Shown: piece by piece, positions 51,422 through 62,013 of the stretch
Layout: each line of letters starts with the position of its first letter
How positions within the stretch are numbered: the first letter of the stretch is position 1
Origin: Tardiphaga robiniae
GTDB lineage: Bacteria; Pseudomonadota; Alphaproteobacteria; Rhizobiales; Xanthobacteraceae
Length of the DNA stretch: 64,000 nt
Assembly: GCF_013359755.1 (NCBI RefSeq)
Contig: NZ_JABMCJ010000076.1
Coordinates: forward strand, 1 to 64,000
Direction: 5' to 3'
Program-made: the position numbers and the translations under genes
Notes under the pieces: model-generated
What the model saw: the letters and a program-made list of their open reading frames with translations, nothing else
Database searches by the model: none
Told to the model about the DNA's origin: nothing

Positions 51422-52963
51422 ATGGCGGAAGCCAGCAGGAAGCTGTCCTCAATGGACGCGTCGTTTCTGTATCTGGAAACGCCGGAGATGCCGATGCATG
51501 TCGGCAGCATGGCGATCTTTCGCCTGCCCGAGGATTACAAGGGCGACTTCTTCGAGGACTTCAAGGCGATGATCGCCTCGCGCCTCCATGTGGCGCCGAT
51601 CCTCAAGGCCCGGCTGGAAAAGGCCCCGCTGGATATCGACCATCCCTCCTGGGTCGAGGACGACCAGTTCGACATCGATCGTCACATCTTCCGCGGCAGC
51701 CTGCCCGCGCCCCATGACCGTCCCACGCTGGAGCGCATCGTCGGCTGGATGCATGCCAAGCTGCTGAACCGCGCCCGGCCGCTGTGGGAGTTCTATGTTT
51801 TCGAGGGCATGAAGGACAACGAGATCGGCCTGTATTCGAAGATGCACCATGCCTGCATCGATGGCGGCGCCGGCGCGGCCCTCACCAGCATGATCTATGA
51901 CGTGACGCCGATCCCGCGCGAGATCGAAAAGCCGGAAGTGCGCGCGAAGCAGCGTCAGGAGCCGCGCGATATCGCAGCGAGCTTCATCGACTCCTACCAG
52001 CAGCTCTGGCGTCAACCGCTCGAGAATTCCGGAAAAGGCATCGAACTACCGCGCTCGGGCAAGAGCGATATCGGCTCGATCCTGTTCGACAACGCCATGT
52101 TCCAGATCGAGAGCGCGGTGAAATTCGCCGGCTCGATCCCGACCATGGTGAAGAGCGCCTCCGACGTGATGGCCAAAATCGCCGATCCGAAATCGCGCGA
52201 CAGTCTCACCAGTATGCTGTCGCCGCCGACGCTGCTCAACAAAACCATCTCCTCGGAGCGCAGCTTTGCCGGCGTGTCGGTGCCGCTGTCGGCGGCCAAG
52301 GCCGTAGCCAAGCAGGCGGGCGGCAAACTCAATGACGTGGTGCTGGCGCTCTCATCAGGCGTTGTCCGGCGCTACCTCAAGGAAAAAGGCGCCCTGCCCG
52401 CCAAGTCCCTGACTGCCGCGGTGCCGATCTCGCTGCGCGAGGAAGGCAACACCGATTCCAACAATCAGGTGTTCGGCATGATCTGCTCGATCGCCACTAA
52501 TATCGAGGACCCAAAGGAGCGGCTGGAAGCGATCATCGCGCAATCGACCAAGTCCAAGGAGATGTCGCATCCGCTACGCGCATTGATGCCGCAGGTCTCC
52601 AACATCTCCATGCTGGGCGCACCGATCATGGTGCAGATCCTGGCGCTGCTCTACAGCCGCACCAATCTCTCCGACGTGTTGCCGCCGGCGGCCAACATCA
52701 CGGTGTCCAACGTGCCCGGTCCGCGGCAGACACTCTATGCGGCCGGCGCCGAGCTGCTGCATATCTTCCCGGTCTCCATCGCCACCCATGGGCTGGCGCT
52801 GAACATCACCGTGCAGAGTTATCGCGACCAGCTCGATTTCGGCTTCATTGCCGGCGCCAACATCATCCCGCATGTGCAGGTGCTCGCCGACATGATGCCG
52901 GACGAATTCGCGCTGCTGCAGGCGGCGTTTGCGCCGCCCGACGTTCTCAAGACCGCTAGCTAG
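51422..52963 (+). CDS. Wax ester synthase/diacylglycerol acyltransferase (WS/DGAT)
   Basis: A 513-residue bifunctional acyltransferase. The catalytic HHxxxDG motif is MHHACIDGG with His142, His143 and Asp147. LNDVVLALSSGVVRRYL and the C-terminal NITVSNVPGPRQTLY...THGLALNITVQSY are family blocks. It esterifies acyl-CoA with long-chain alcohols or diacylglycerol to make wax esters or triacylglycerol. It heads a run with an epoxide hydrolase and a self-sufficient P450, spaced by only nine bases to the hydrolase. Confidence 0.94.
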   Translation: MAEASRKLSSMDASFLYLETPEMPMHVGSMAIFRLPEDYKGDFFEDFKAMIASRLHVAPILKARLEKAPLDIDHPSWVEDDQFDIDRHIFRGSLPAPHDRPTLERIVGWMHAKLLNRARPLWEFYVFEGMKDNEIGLYSKMHHACIDGGAGAALTSMIYDVTPIPREIEKPEVRAKQRQEPRDIAASFIDSYQQLWRQPLENSGKGIELPRSGKSDIGSILFDNAMFQIESAVKFAGSIPTMVKSASDVMAKIADPKSRDSLTSMLSPPTLLNKTISSERSFAGVSVPLSAAKAVAKQAGGKLNDVVLALSSGVVRRYLKEKGALPAKSLTAAVPISLREEGNTDSNNQVFGMICSIATNIEDPKERLEAIIAQSTKSKEMSHPLRALMPQVSNISMLGAPIMVQILALLYSRTNLSDVLPPAANITVSNVPGPRQTLYAAGAELLHIFPVSIATHGLALNITVQSYRDQLDFGFIAGANIIPHVQVLADMMPDEFALLQAAFAPPDVLKTAS

Positions 52964-52972
52964 GGAATAACC

Positions 52973-53968
52973 ATGATTGAAATGCCCCCGTTGCAGTTCG
53001 CCAAGCTGAATGGCATTCGCATGGGATATTACGATGCCGGCCCCATGAGCGACACGCCGCCTGTGGTGCTGTGCCATGGTTGGCCGGAAATGGCGTTCTC
53101 CTGGCGCCATCAGATCAAGGCACTGGCTGCCGCCGGCATCCGCGTGATCGCGCCGGACCAGCGCGGCTATGGCGCGACGTCGCGGCCTGACGCGGTCGAG
53201 GACTACAGCATCGAACATCTCACCGGCGATCTCGTCGCATTGCTCGATCATCTCAAGATCGACAAGGCGATCTTCGTCGGCCACGACTGGGGCGGCTTCA
53301 TCGTCTGGCAGATGCCGCTGCGGCATCGCGATCGCGTCGCCGGCGTGGTCGGCGTGAATACGCCGCATACCGATCGCGCACCGGTGGATCCCTTGCTGAT
53401 CTACAAGAAGCGCTTCGGCGAGACGATGTATATCGTCCAGTTTCAGGATCCCGCGCACGAGCCGGATCGCATCTTCGGCGAGAATGTCGACAAGGCCTTC
53501 GACTTCTTCATGCGCAAGCCGATGCCGCGCAAGCACGCCAATGTTGGCGAAGCGCCGGTCGGCGGCATCGGCGCGTCGTCAAAGACCAATCTGGCGTTTC
53601 CGCAGATGGTCGCTGCTTACGATCCCGGGAAGGACCCGCGCCAGAAGATTCTCTCCGACGAGGAAAAGAAGATCTTCGTCGACGCGTTCAAGGAATCCGG
53701 CTTCACCGGCGGCATCAACTGGTATCGCAACATGAGCGCCAACTGGGCGCGCGCCGAAGGGCTCGATCACACCGTGCGCGTGCCCTCGCTGATGATCATG
53801 GCGGAGAACGACGCCGTGCTGCCGCCCTCCTCCGCAGATGGCATGGAAAACATCATTCCCGATCTGGAGAAATATCTGGTGAAAGACAGCGGTCACTGGA
53901 CCCAGCAGGAAAAGCCCGACGAGGTCAGCCAGGTGCTGATCGACTGGCGGCGAAGACGGTTTGGGTAA
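52973..53968 (+). CDS. Epoxide hydrolase-type alpha/beta hydrolase
   Basis: A 331-residue hydrolase. The oxyanion motif HGWP is at 35-38, the nucleophile Asp105 is in GHDWGG, and the late His is in DSGHWTQQEKPDEV. The Asp nucleophile and HGWP motif are those of soluble epoxide hydrolases. It could open epoxides made by the P450 next door. It starts nine bases after WS/DGAT, so the two are probably one transcript. Confidence 0.9.
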   Translation: MIEMPPLQFAKLNGIRMGYYDAGPMSDTPPVVLCHGWPEMAFSWRHQIKALAAAGIRVIAPDQRGYGATSRPDAVEDYSIEHLTGDLVALLDHLKIDKAIFVGHDWGGFIVWQMPLRHRDRVAGVVGVNTPHTDRAPVDPLLIYKKRFGETMYIVQFQDPAHEPDRIFGENVDKAFDFFMRKPMPRKHANVGEAPVGGIGASSKTNLAFPQMVAAYDPGKDPRQKILSDEEKKIFVDAFKESGFTGGINWYRNMSANWARAEGLDHTVRVPSLMIMAENDAVLPPSSADGMENIIPDLEKYLVKDSGHWTQQEKPDEVSQVLIDWRRRRFG

Positions 53969-53985
53969 GAATGAAACTTTTCAAC

Positions 53986-54069
53986 GTCATTGCGAGCGCA
54001 GCGAAGCAATCCAGAAAGCAACAAAGAAAGACTGGATTGCTTCGTCGCCAAGAGGCTCCTCGCAATGAC
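53986..54069. repeat. Intergenic palindromic repeat, family B copy 2
   Basis: GTCATTGCGAGCGCAGCGAAGCAATCCAG faces CTGGATTGCTTCGTCGCC...GAGGCTCCTCGCAATGAC. It separates the epoxide hydrolase and P450 genes and would form a large intercistronic stem. Confidence 0.85.
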
Positions 54070-54106
54070 GAAAGAAACGAAGCGACAGCGGGGAGAAGAC
54101 GACCAC

Positions 54107-57100
54107 ATGCCATCCACCAACAAACTCGCCCCGATCCCGCATCCGCCGAAGAAACCGGTGGTGGGCAACATGCTGTCGCTGGACGCCAATGCGCCAGTGC
54201 AGGATCTGGCGCGGCTAGCTAAGGAGCTCGGGCCGATCTTCTGGCTGGACATGATGGGATCGCCCATCGTCATCGTCGGCGGCCACGATCTGGTGGACGA
54301 GCTCAGCGACGAGAAGCGCTTTGACAAGGCTGTGCGCGGTGCGCTGCGCCGGGTCCGCGCGGTCGGCGGCGACGGACTGTTCACGGCGGATACGAAAGAG
54401 CCGAACTGGACCAAGGCCCACAACATCCTGCTGCAGCCGTTCGGCAACCGCGCGATGCAGTCCTATCACCCGAGCATGGTGGATATCGCCGAGCAGCTGG
54501 TGAAGAAATGGGAACGCCTCAATACCGACGAGGAAATCGACGTCGTCCATGACATGACGGCGCTGACGCTGGACACCATCGGCCTCTGCGGTTTCGACTA
54601 TCGCTTCAACTCGTTCTACCGGAGCGACTACCACCCCTTCGTGGAATCGCTGGTGCGCTCGCTCGAGACCATCATGATGACCCGCGGCCTGCCGCTGGAA
54701 AGTCTGTGGATGCAGAAGCGCCGCCGCGATCTCGCCGGCGACGTCGCTTTCATGAACTCCATGGTCGACGAGATCATCGCCGAGCGCCGCAAGAATGCCG
54801 AGGCGACCGAGGCCAAGAAGGACATGCTCGGCGCCATGATGACCGGCGTCGACCGCGCGACCGGCGAACAGCTCGACGATGTCAACATTCGCTACCAGAT
54901 CAACACCTTCCTGATCGCCGGCCACGAGACCACGTCGGGTCTGCTGTCATGCGCGATCTACGCGATGCTGAAACATCCGGAGGTGCTGAAGAAGGCCTAT
55001 GAGGAAGTCGACCGTGTCTTCGGCCCCGATGTGAATGCCAAGCCGACCTATCAGCAGGTCACGCAGCTGCATTACATCACGCAGATCCTGAAGGAGTCGC
55101 TGCGGCTGTGGCCGCCGGCGCCGGCCTATGGCATCGCGCCGGTGCAGGACGAAACCATCGGCGGCGGCAAGTACAAGCTGCGCAAGGGCACTTTCGTTAC
55201 CATCCTGGTGCTGGCGCTGCATCGCGATCCCTCGGTCTGGGGACCCAATCCCGACGCCTTCGATCCCGAAAATTTCTCGAAGGAAGCCGAGGCCGCACGG
55301 CCGATCAACGCCTGGAAGCCGTTCGGCAATGGCCAGCGCGCCTGTATCGGCCGCGGCTTCGCCATGCATGAAGCGGCGCTAGCGCTCGGCATGATCCTGC
55401 AGCGCTTCAAGATGACCGACCACAAACGCTACCAGATGGTGCTGAAGGAAACGCTGACCATCAAGCCCGACGGTTTCAAGATCAAAGTGCGCCCGCGCCA
55501 CGATCACGAGCGCGGCGCCTATGCCGGACGCACGAGCGCAGCCGCTGCGGCCGCGCCGCTCGCGCCTGTCGCCACCGGCCGTGCGCGGCCGAGCCACAAC
55601 ACGCCGCTGCTGGTGCTCTATGGCTCCAATCTTGGCACCGCCGAGGAACTGGCGACACGCGTCGCCGATCTCGCCGAGGTCAACGGCTTCACCACCAAGC
55701 TGGCGCCGCTCGACGATTTCGTCGGCAAGCTGCCGACCGAGGGCGGCGTGCTGATCTTCTGCGCGTCCTACAACGGCGCGGCACCGGACAATGCCACGCA
55801 ATTCGTCAACTGGCTGGGTACCGACCTGCCGAAGGACGCCTTTGCCAAGGTGCGCTATGCTGTGTTCGGCTGCGGCAACAGCGACTGGCTGGCGACCTAT
55901 CAATCAATCCCTAGATATATCGACGACAAGCTGCGCGAACATGGCGCGACCAACGCCTATGTCCGCGGCGAAGGCGATGCGCGCGACGATCTCGACGGCC
56001 AGTTCGAGGACTGGTTTGCGAAACTGCGTCCGCTCGCGGTGAAGGAATTCGGCCTCGACACCGGCTTCGAGCGGAGCGCCGACGATGCACCGCTCTATCA
56101 GATCGAACCTGTCGCGCCGAGCGCGGTGAACACCGTCGTCGCCCTCGGCGGCGTGGTCCCGATGAAGGTGCTGGGCAACAGGGAATTACAGAACGGCGCG
56201 TCGGATCGCTCGACACGTCATATCGAGATCGAATTGCCCGCGGGAACGAGCTACCGGGTCGGCGACCACCTCAGCGTGGTGCCGCGCAACGATCCCGCTT
56301 TGGTCGACGCCGTCGCGCGCCGTTTCGGCTTCCTGCCGGACGACCAGATCCGGCTGCAGGTCGCGACGGGCCGTCGCGCGCAACTGCCGGTCGGCGACGT
56401 GGTCTCTGTCGGCCGATTGCTGACTGAGTTCGTCGAGCTGCAACAGGTCGCCACCCGCAAGCAGATCCAGATCATGGCAGAGAACACCCGATGCCCGATG
56501 ACCAAGCCGAAACTGCTCGGCTATGTCGGCGACGATCCCGCTGCGAGCGAGCGCTATCGCAGTGACATCCTTGCCAAACGCAAATCGGTGTTCGACCTCC
56601 TCGAAGAACATCCGGCCTGCGAATTGCCGTTCCACACTTATCTGGAAATGCTGTCGCTGCTGGCGCCACGCTATTACTCGATCTCGTCGTCACCGCAAGG
56701 CGAGACATCGCGCTGCAGCGTCACCACCGCCGTGGTGCAAGGCCCGGCGCATTCCGGCCGCGGCATCTATCGAGGCGTCTGCTCCAACTATCTCAGCGGC
56801 CGCCGCGCCGGCGATACCGTGCATGCGATCGTACGCGAGACCAAGGCCGGCTTCCGCCTGCCCCACGATCCCCTTGTGCCGCTCATCATGATCGGACCCG
56901 GCACTGGCCTCGCGCCGTTCCGCGGCTTCCTGCAGGAGCGCGCGGCATTGAAAGCGCAAGACGCCGTGCTCGGCCCCGCGCTGCTGTTCTTCGGCTGCCG
57001 CCATCCCGATCAGGACTTTCTCTATGCCGAGGAGCTGAAGGGTTTCGCCGCCGATGGTATCTGTGAACTACACACCGCCTTCTCGCGCGGCGATGCGCCG

Positions 57101-57337
57101 AAGACCTATGTGCAGCATCTCATCACCCAGCAGAAGGATCGCGTCTGGGATCTGATCCAGCAGGGCGCCATTACTTATGTCTGCGGCGACGGCGGCAAGA
57201 TGGAGCCGGATGTGAAAGCGGCGTTGATGGCGATCCAGCGCGAGCGCAGCGGCGGCGATGATGCTGCAGCGCTGACCTGGATCGACGACCTCGGCACCCG
57301 CAATCGCTATGTGCTCGACGTCTGGGCCGGGAGTTAG
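54107..57337 (+). CDS. Self-sufficient cytochrome P450-CPR fusion, CYP102 type (P450 BM3-like)
   Basis: A 1076-residue natural fusion. The P450 domain (about 1-465) has AGHETT at 271-276 and the heme loop PFGNGQRACIG with Cys413 as the iron ligand. The FMN domain (about 500-660) opens LVLYGSNLGTAEELA, and the FAD/NADPH domain (about 700-1076) has RYYSISSSP, GPGTGLAPFRGF and a terminal VLDVWAG. GDGLFTADTKEPNW matches BM3 around Phe87, but the BM3 Arg47/Tyr51 pair that grips the fatty-acid carboxylate is Ser and Ile here (MGSPIVIVGG). The start at 54107 has GGGGAG upstream; the open frame extends 39 codons further into the repeat. It hydroxylates or epoxidises a hydrophobic substrate with NADPH and O2. 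Confidence 0.95.
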   Translation: MPSTNKLAPIPHPPKKPVVGNMLSLDANAPVQDLARLAKELGPIFWLDMMGSPIVIVGGHDLVDELSDEKRFDKAVRGALRRVRAVGGDGLFTADTKEPNWTKAHNILLQPFGNRAMQSYHPSMVDIAEQLVKKWERLNTDEEIDVVHDMTALTLDTIGLCGFDYRFNSFYRSDYHPFVESLVRSLETIMMTRGLPLESLWMQKRRRDLAGDVAFMNSMVDEIIAERRKNAEATEAKKDMLGAMMTGVDRATGEQLDDVNIRYQINTFLIAGHETTSGLLSCAIYAMLKHPEVLKKAYEEVDRVFGPDVNAKPTYQQVTQLHYITQILKESLRLWPPAPAYGIAPVQDETIGGGKYKLRKGTFVTILVLALHRDPSVWGPNPDAFDPENFSKEAEAARPINAWKPFGNGQRACIGRGFAMHEAALALGMILQRFKMTDHKRYQMVLKETLTIKPDGFKIKVRPRHDHERGAYAGRTSAAAAAAPLAPVATGRARPSHNTPLLVLYGSNLGTAEELATRVADLAEVNGFTTKLAPLDDFVGKLPTEGGVLIFCASYNGAAPDNATQFVNWLGTDLPKDAFAKVRYAVFGCGNSDWLATYQSIPRYIDDKLREHGATNAYVRGEGDARDDLDGQFEDWFAKLRPLAVKEFGLDTGFERSADDAPLYQIEPVAPSAVNTVVALGGVVPMKVLGNRELQNGASDRSTRHIEIELPAGTSYRVGDHLSVVPRNDPALVDAVARRFGFLPDDQIRLQVATGRRAQLPVGDVVSVGRLLTEFVELQQVATRKQIQIMAENTRCPMTKPKLLGYVGDDPAASERYRSDILAKRKSVFDLLEEHPACELPFHTYLEMLSLLAPRYYSISSSPQGETSRCSVTTAVVQGPAHSGRGIYRGVCSNYLSGRRAGDTVHAIVRETKAGFRLPHDPLVPLIMIGPGTGLAPFRGFLQERAALKAQDAVLGPALLFFGCRHPDQDFLYAEELKGFAADGICELHTAFSRGDAPKTYVQHLITQQKDRVWDLIQQGAITYVCGDGGKMEPDVKAALMAIQRERSGGDDAAALTWIDDLGTRNRYVLDVWAGS

Positions 57338-57452
57338 CGAGAGGCTGATACCAGTTCCATTGTCACAATCGCTGTCACAAAAGCCCGCCCGCACTGTCAT
57401 AATTGCCTTACGCGCAATCTCTCATTAATCGCTGCGACGATTTGTTTGGCGC
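57338..57452. promoter_or_regulatory. Short region with repeated TGTCAC/T boxes
   Basis: TGTCACA occurs at 57361 and 57373 and CTGTCAT at 57394, spaced by 12 and 22 bp starts. The CTGTCA core recalls the half-site of rhizobial PhoB boxes, but the second halves do not fit well. It is a candidate regulated promoter for the following alpha/beta hydrolase. Confidence 0.3.
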
Positions 57453-58481
<1,029 letters not shown>

Positions 58482-58489
58482 GCCCGCGT

Positions 58490-58741
58490 CTACTTCTTGT
58501 CCTTCGGCTTCACACCGAGGCCGGCCATATTGGCGAACATCTCCTGGAAGCGCTCGCCCATCTTCGGATCGAACGAGAACCAGCTCTGCATGATCGACTC
58601 CGGCGAGAACTTGTCGATATTGTCCATCATCTTTTTCTGCATTTGATCCATCATCGCCGACTGCATCGGCTGCACATCAGGCAGCCCCAGGAATTCGCGC
58701 GCCTCAAGCGGCGTGCAGTCCACGGTGACGATCACTTTCAT
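58490..58741 (-). CDS. Small DUF6489-like protein
   Basis: An 83-residue protein: MKVIVTVDCTPLEAREFLGLPDVQPMQSAMMDQMQKKMMDNIDKFSPESIMQSWF-type sequence, with a strand then helices rich in Met and Gln, ending in a basic KDKK tail. It matches my memory of a small conserved alphaproteobacterial family (DUF6489) of unknown role, possibly membrane- or lipid-associated. The start at 58741 has AGGAGC upstream; a Met six codons earlier is less likely. It is convergent with the hydrolase. Confidence 0.75.
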   Translation of the reverse strand: MKVIVTVDCTPLEAREFLGLPDVQPMQSAMMDQMQKKMMDNIDKFSPESIMQSWFSFDPKMGERFQEMFANMAGLGVKPKDKK

Positions 58742-58857
58742 TATCAGCTCCTGAGGCAAACCGGCCGCTCACGCGAACATGGCGGCGCAGCGGCAGTATC
58801 GCCGCTGACGCCTGCCCGATGCAAGCGATGTGACATTTACATTGCAGTTGCGAGATG

Positions 58858-60111
58858 TCAGCCGAAGCGTTCGGCCGCGAAGGCCTTGGGATCAGTGAAG
58901 GGCGTGACGCCCGTCACCATGTCCGCGATCAGACGGCCGGTCACCGGCCCCAGCGTGAAGCCGTGATGCTGGTGGCCGAAATCGAACCACAGGCCTTTGT
59001 GGCGCGGCGCCTTGCCGATCACCGGCAGCATGTCCGGCAGGCAGGGCCGCGCGCCCATCCAGGGCTTCGCCTCGACGGGATTGCCGAGCGGGAAGGTCTG
59101 CCGTGCGATCGGCAGCGCCCGCTCGATCTGCGCCGGCGTCGGCGGCGCATCGCGGAGCGCGAATTCGGCGCCGGTGGTCAGCCGGATGCCGCGATTCATC
59201 GGCGCCAGCAGATAGCCGCGATCGGCATCGAGAACCGGATGGCGCAGCACCGCATTGCCGGATGGCGCCAGATGGATGTGATAGCCGCGCTTGCTCTTGA
59301 GCGGGATGTTGTAGCCGAGCGGCCGAAACACCTGATCCGACCATGGCCCGAGCGCGACCACGACATCGCGCGCGACCAGCGCCCCGTTCGGCCCGGCCAC
59401 GCGCCATTTGCCGTCGCTATGCTCCAGCGTACGCGCATCGGCGGCGATGAAGCGCCCGCCCTTGCGGATGAACAGCGCGGCATAGGCTTTGGCGAGGCCG
59501 CCAGGATCTGGCACGAAGCCCGGCGACGTCCAGTGAATGGCACCGGCAAAATCGGTGGACAGGTTCGGCTCCTGCTCCGCAATGGCGGCGGCGTCCAGAA
59601 CGTCGCCCGGCACGCCATAGGCGCGATGGCGCTCGAGATCCGCGATCCCCTTCGCGAGACTCGCCTCGGAGCGAAACGCGTTGATCCATCCCATCCGGCG
59701 CAGAAGCTCCGGCACGCCGGCCTCCGCGATCAGCGCCTCGTGCTCGGTCAGGCTACGCTGGATCAGCGGCAGCGCCGCCATCGCACTGCGGAGTGCTCCC
59801 TCAGGCGACGAGTTCAGGAAATATCTGACGATCCATGGCAGCATGCCGGGCAGCGCATTGAGATGATAGTGCACCTCCGGCGCGCGGTTCAGCGCATATT
59901 TAAACAGCTTGGTGAGGTCGCGCGGCAGCATATAGGGAAAAATCGAACAGCACTGGATCAGCCCGGCATTGCCATAGCTCGTCTCCTCACCGGCCTTCTC
60001 ATGCCGGTCGACCAGCACCACATTGCGGCCGCGCGCCTGCAGATGCAGCGCCGCCGACACACCGACCATACCTGCGCCGAGCACAAGCACATCAGCCTTG
60101 AGTTCCGCCAT
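58858..60111 (-). CDS. dadA: D-amino acid dehydrogenase-type FAD oxidoreductase (DadA)
   Basis: A 417-residue membrane-associated flavoprotein. VLVLGAGMVGVSAALHLQARGRNVVLVDR is the N-terminal FAD loop, ETSYGNAGLIQ the DadA signature, and the C-terminal FGHQHHGFTLGPVTGRLIADM the second FAD contact. It oxidises D-amino acids, passing electrons to the respiratory chain. The frame stays open about 900 bp upstream, antisense to the divergent gene, and that part is not coding. The start at 60111 fits the family. It is divergent from a peptide-type ABC importer, which suggests uptake and use of D-amino-acid-containing peptides. Confidence 0.9.
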   Translation of the reverse strand: MAELKADVLVLGAGMVGVSAALHLQARGRNVVLVDRHEKAGEETSYGNAGLIQCCSIFPYMLPRDLTKLFKYALNRAPEVHYHLNALPGMLPWIVRYFLNSSPEGALRSAMAALPLIQRSLTEHEALIAEAGVPELLRRMGWINAFRSEASLAKGIADLERHRAYGVPGDVLDAAAIAEQEPNLSTDFAGAIHWTSPGFVPDPGGLAKAYAALFIRKGGRFIAADARTLEHSDGKWRVAGPNGALVARDVVVALGPWSDQVFRPLGYNIPLKSKRGYHIHLAPSGNAVLRHPVLDADRGYLLAPMNRGIRLTTGAEFALRDAPPTPAQIERALPIARQTFPLGNPVEAKPWMGARPCLPDMLPVIGKAPRHKGLWFDFGHQHHGFTLGPVTGRLIADMVTGVTPFTDPKAFAAERFG

Positions 60112-60363
60112 TCCTGCTCCGAAATCTTGCCGTTCTGGCGGTCCTGTTAGCGCCGTGACGTGACCGAATGATGCACGCGCGCAACGCGTGGAATTCTTAT
60201 ACCCGACCCTAGCAAGGATTGCGCCAGCTGCTTCATTGTGCAGCGCATAGCTGACAAATGCTGCTTGCGCAGCCTGCAATCTCCGCCAACAATGTGCCAC
60301 TCGCTCAACTGTCGGGCGGCCGCGCGGTGATGCAATCGCGGCAATGCAATGGAGAAGCTCAGT
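60112..60363. promoter_or_regulatory. Divergent promoter region between dadA and the peptide importer
   Basis: About 250 bp with no gene. It is moderately AT-rich around 60180-60260 and must hold both promoters. No clear palindrome was found. Confidence 0.5.
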
Positions 60364-61971
60364 ATGTCGATCCGTCAGACGTTCATTGCCGCCGCTGCAT
60401 CGCTGATTGCCTTTGCCACAGTTTCTGCCTCCGTACTGCCCGCCTCCGCACAAACGCTGCGCTATGCCAATCAGGGCGACCTGAAATCGCTCGATCCCTA
60501 TACGCTGCGCGAGACCACGACGATCGCCCATCACGGCCAGGTCTATGAAGGCCTCGTCGGACGCGGCAAGGATCTGCAGATCATCCCGGCGCTTGCCGAG
60601 AGCTGGGAAACACCGGAGCCGACGCGCTGGCGATTCCATCTGCGCAAGGGTGTCAAATTCCACAATGGCGACCCCTTCACTGCCGATGATGTCGTGTTCT
60701 CCGCCGACCGCGTGCGCGCCAAGGGTTCCGACTTCACGACGGTCATTCCGGCCGATGCCAAGGTGCTCAAGATCGACGACTACACCGTCGATTTCGTGCT
60801 GACTAAGCCCAATCCCATCCTGACGTCGCAATGGGACGTCTGGTACATCATGGACAAGAAATGGGCGGAGGCGAACAATGCCAACGCGCCGACGCCGGCC
60901 GCGGCGACCTCGCCAAGCTTCGCGTCGTTGAATGCGAATGGCACGGGCCCCTTCACCATCGAAAGCCATCAACCGGGCGTGAAGACAGTCTTCAAGGTCA
61001 ACCCGAACTGGTGGGGCAAGCCCGAGCATAATCTCAAGGAGATCATCTTCACGCCGATCGCCTCCGATGCCACCCGCGTCGCGGCGCTGCTGTCCGGCGA
61101 AGTCGACATCATCGAGCCGGTACCGGTGCAGGACATCGCGCGCGTCAATGGATCAGCCAACGCCGCCGTGATGGCCGGGCCGGAGCTGCGCACCATCTTC
61201 CTCGGCATGGACCAGATCCGCGACGAGCTGCTGTTCTCCAACATCAAGGGCAAGAACCCGTTCAAGGACATCCGCGTCCGCGAGGCCTTCTACAAGGCCA
61301 TCGACATCGAACTGATCAAGAGCCGCGTCATGCGCGGACTGTCGACACCATCCGCCTTGATGATCGCGCCGCCGCTGTTCAAGCTCTCCGGCGACTTCAC
61401 GCGGCCGAAATACGACGCCGACGGCGCCAAGAAGTTGCTGGCCGATGCCGGTTATCCCGACGGATTCGAAGTCGGCATGGATTGCCCGAACGATCGCTAT
61501 GTCAACGACGCCGCGATCTGCCAGGCCGTGGTCGGCATGCTCGCACGCATCGGGGTGAAGGTGATCCTGAACGCGCAGCCCAAGGCGCTATATTTCGCCA
61601 AAGTGTTCAAGACCGGCGGCTTCAACACCTCATTCTATCTGCTCGGCTGGACACCGGGCACGCAGGATTCGCACAATGTGATGCATGACATCATGGGCTG
61701 CCGCGACGATCCCGCGAGCCCGCGCGGCGCCACCAATCTCGGCGGCTATTGCAACAAGCAGTTCGACGCCCTCACGGATCAGGTGCTGCAGGAGACCGAC
61801 ACCGCCAAGCGCGACCAGCTCATCAAACAGGCCTATGAGATCGCCGCCAAGGACTGGGCCTATATCCCGCTGCATCAGCAGGCGTTGGCCTGGGGCGTCT
61901 CCAAGAAGGTGAAGATCGTGCAGCGCCCCGACAACCAGGTGCTGCCATACTGGGCGGTGAAGTCGGAATAG
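60364..61971 (+). CDS. Peptide/nickel-type ABC transporter substrate-binding protein (SBP_bac_5)
   Basis: A 535-residue family 5 binding protein. The signal peptide ends near LPASAQ, then TLRYANQGDLKSLDPYTLRETTT is the family opening. WRFHLRKGVKFHNGDPFTADDVVFS is the diagnostic block, and the C-terminus has DWAYIPLHQQALAWGVSKKVK. It binds oligopeptides or similar compounds in the periplasm. The start at 60364 has GGAGA upstream; a Met five codons earlier is less likely. It heads the operon with two permeases. Confidence 0.92.
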   Translation: MSIRQTFIAAAASLIAFATVSASVLPASAQTLRYANQGDLKSLDPYTLRETTTIAHHGQVYEGLVGRGKDLQIIPALAESWETPEPTRWRFHLRKGVKFHNGDPFTADDVVFSADRVRAKGSDFTTVIPADAKVLKIDDYTVDFVLTKPNPILTSQWDVWYIMDKKWAEANNANAPTPAAATSPSFASLNANGTGPFTIESHQPGVKTVFKVNPNWWGKPEHNLKEIIFTPIASDATRVAALLSGEVDIIEPVPVQDIARVNGSANAAVMAGPELRTIFLGMDQIRDELLFSNIKGKNPFKDIRVREAFYKAIDIELIKSRVMRGLSTPSALMIAPPLFKLSGDFTRPKYDADGAKKLLADAGYPDGFEVGMDCPNDRYVNDAAICQAVVGMLARIGVKVILNAQPKALYFAKVFKTGGFNTSFYLLGWTPGTQDSHNVMHDIMGCRDDPASPRGATNLGGYCNKQFDALTDQVLQETDTAKRDQLIKQAYEIAAKDWAYIPLHQQALAWGVSKKVKIVQRPDNQVLPYWAVKSE

Positions 61972-62013
61972 GTTTGGCATCCGCGTGGAAGGCCAGGTCG
62001 CCCCGATCTCAGT

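Noticed and set aside
57361-57411. A canonical Pho box
   Set aside because: The first half-sites fit CTGTCA but the downstream halves do not, so it is reported only as a weak candidate.
60112-61029. N-terminal extension of the DadA frame into the divergent gene
   Set aside because: It overlaps the start of the binding-protein gene on the other strand, and the DadA FAD loop begins just after 60111.
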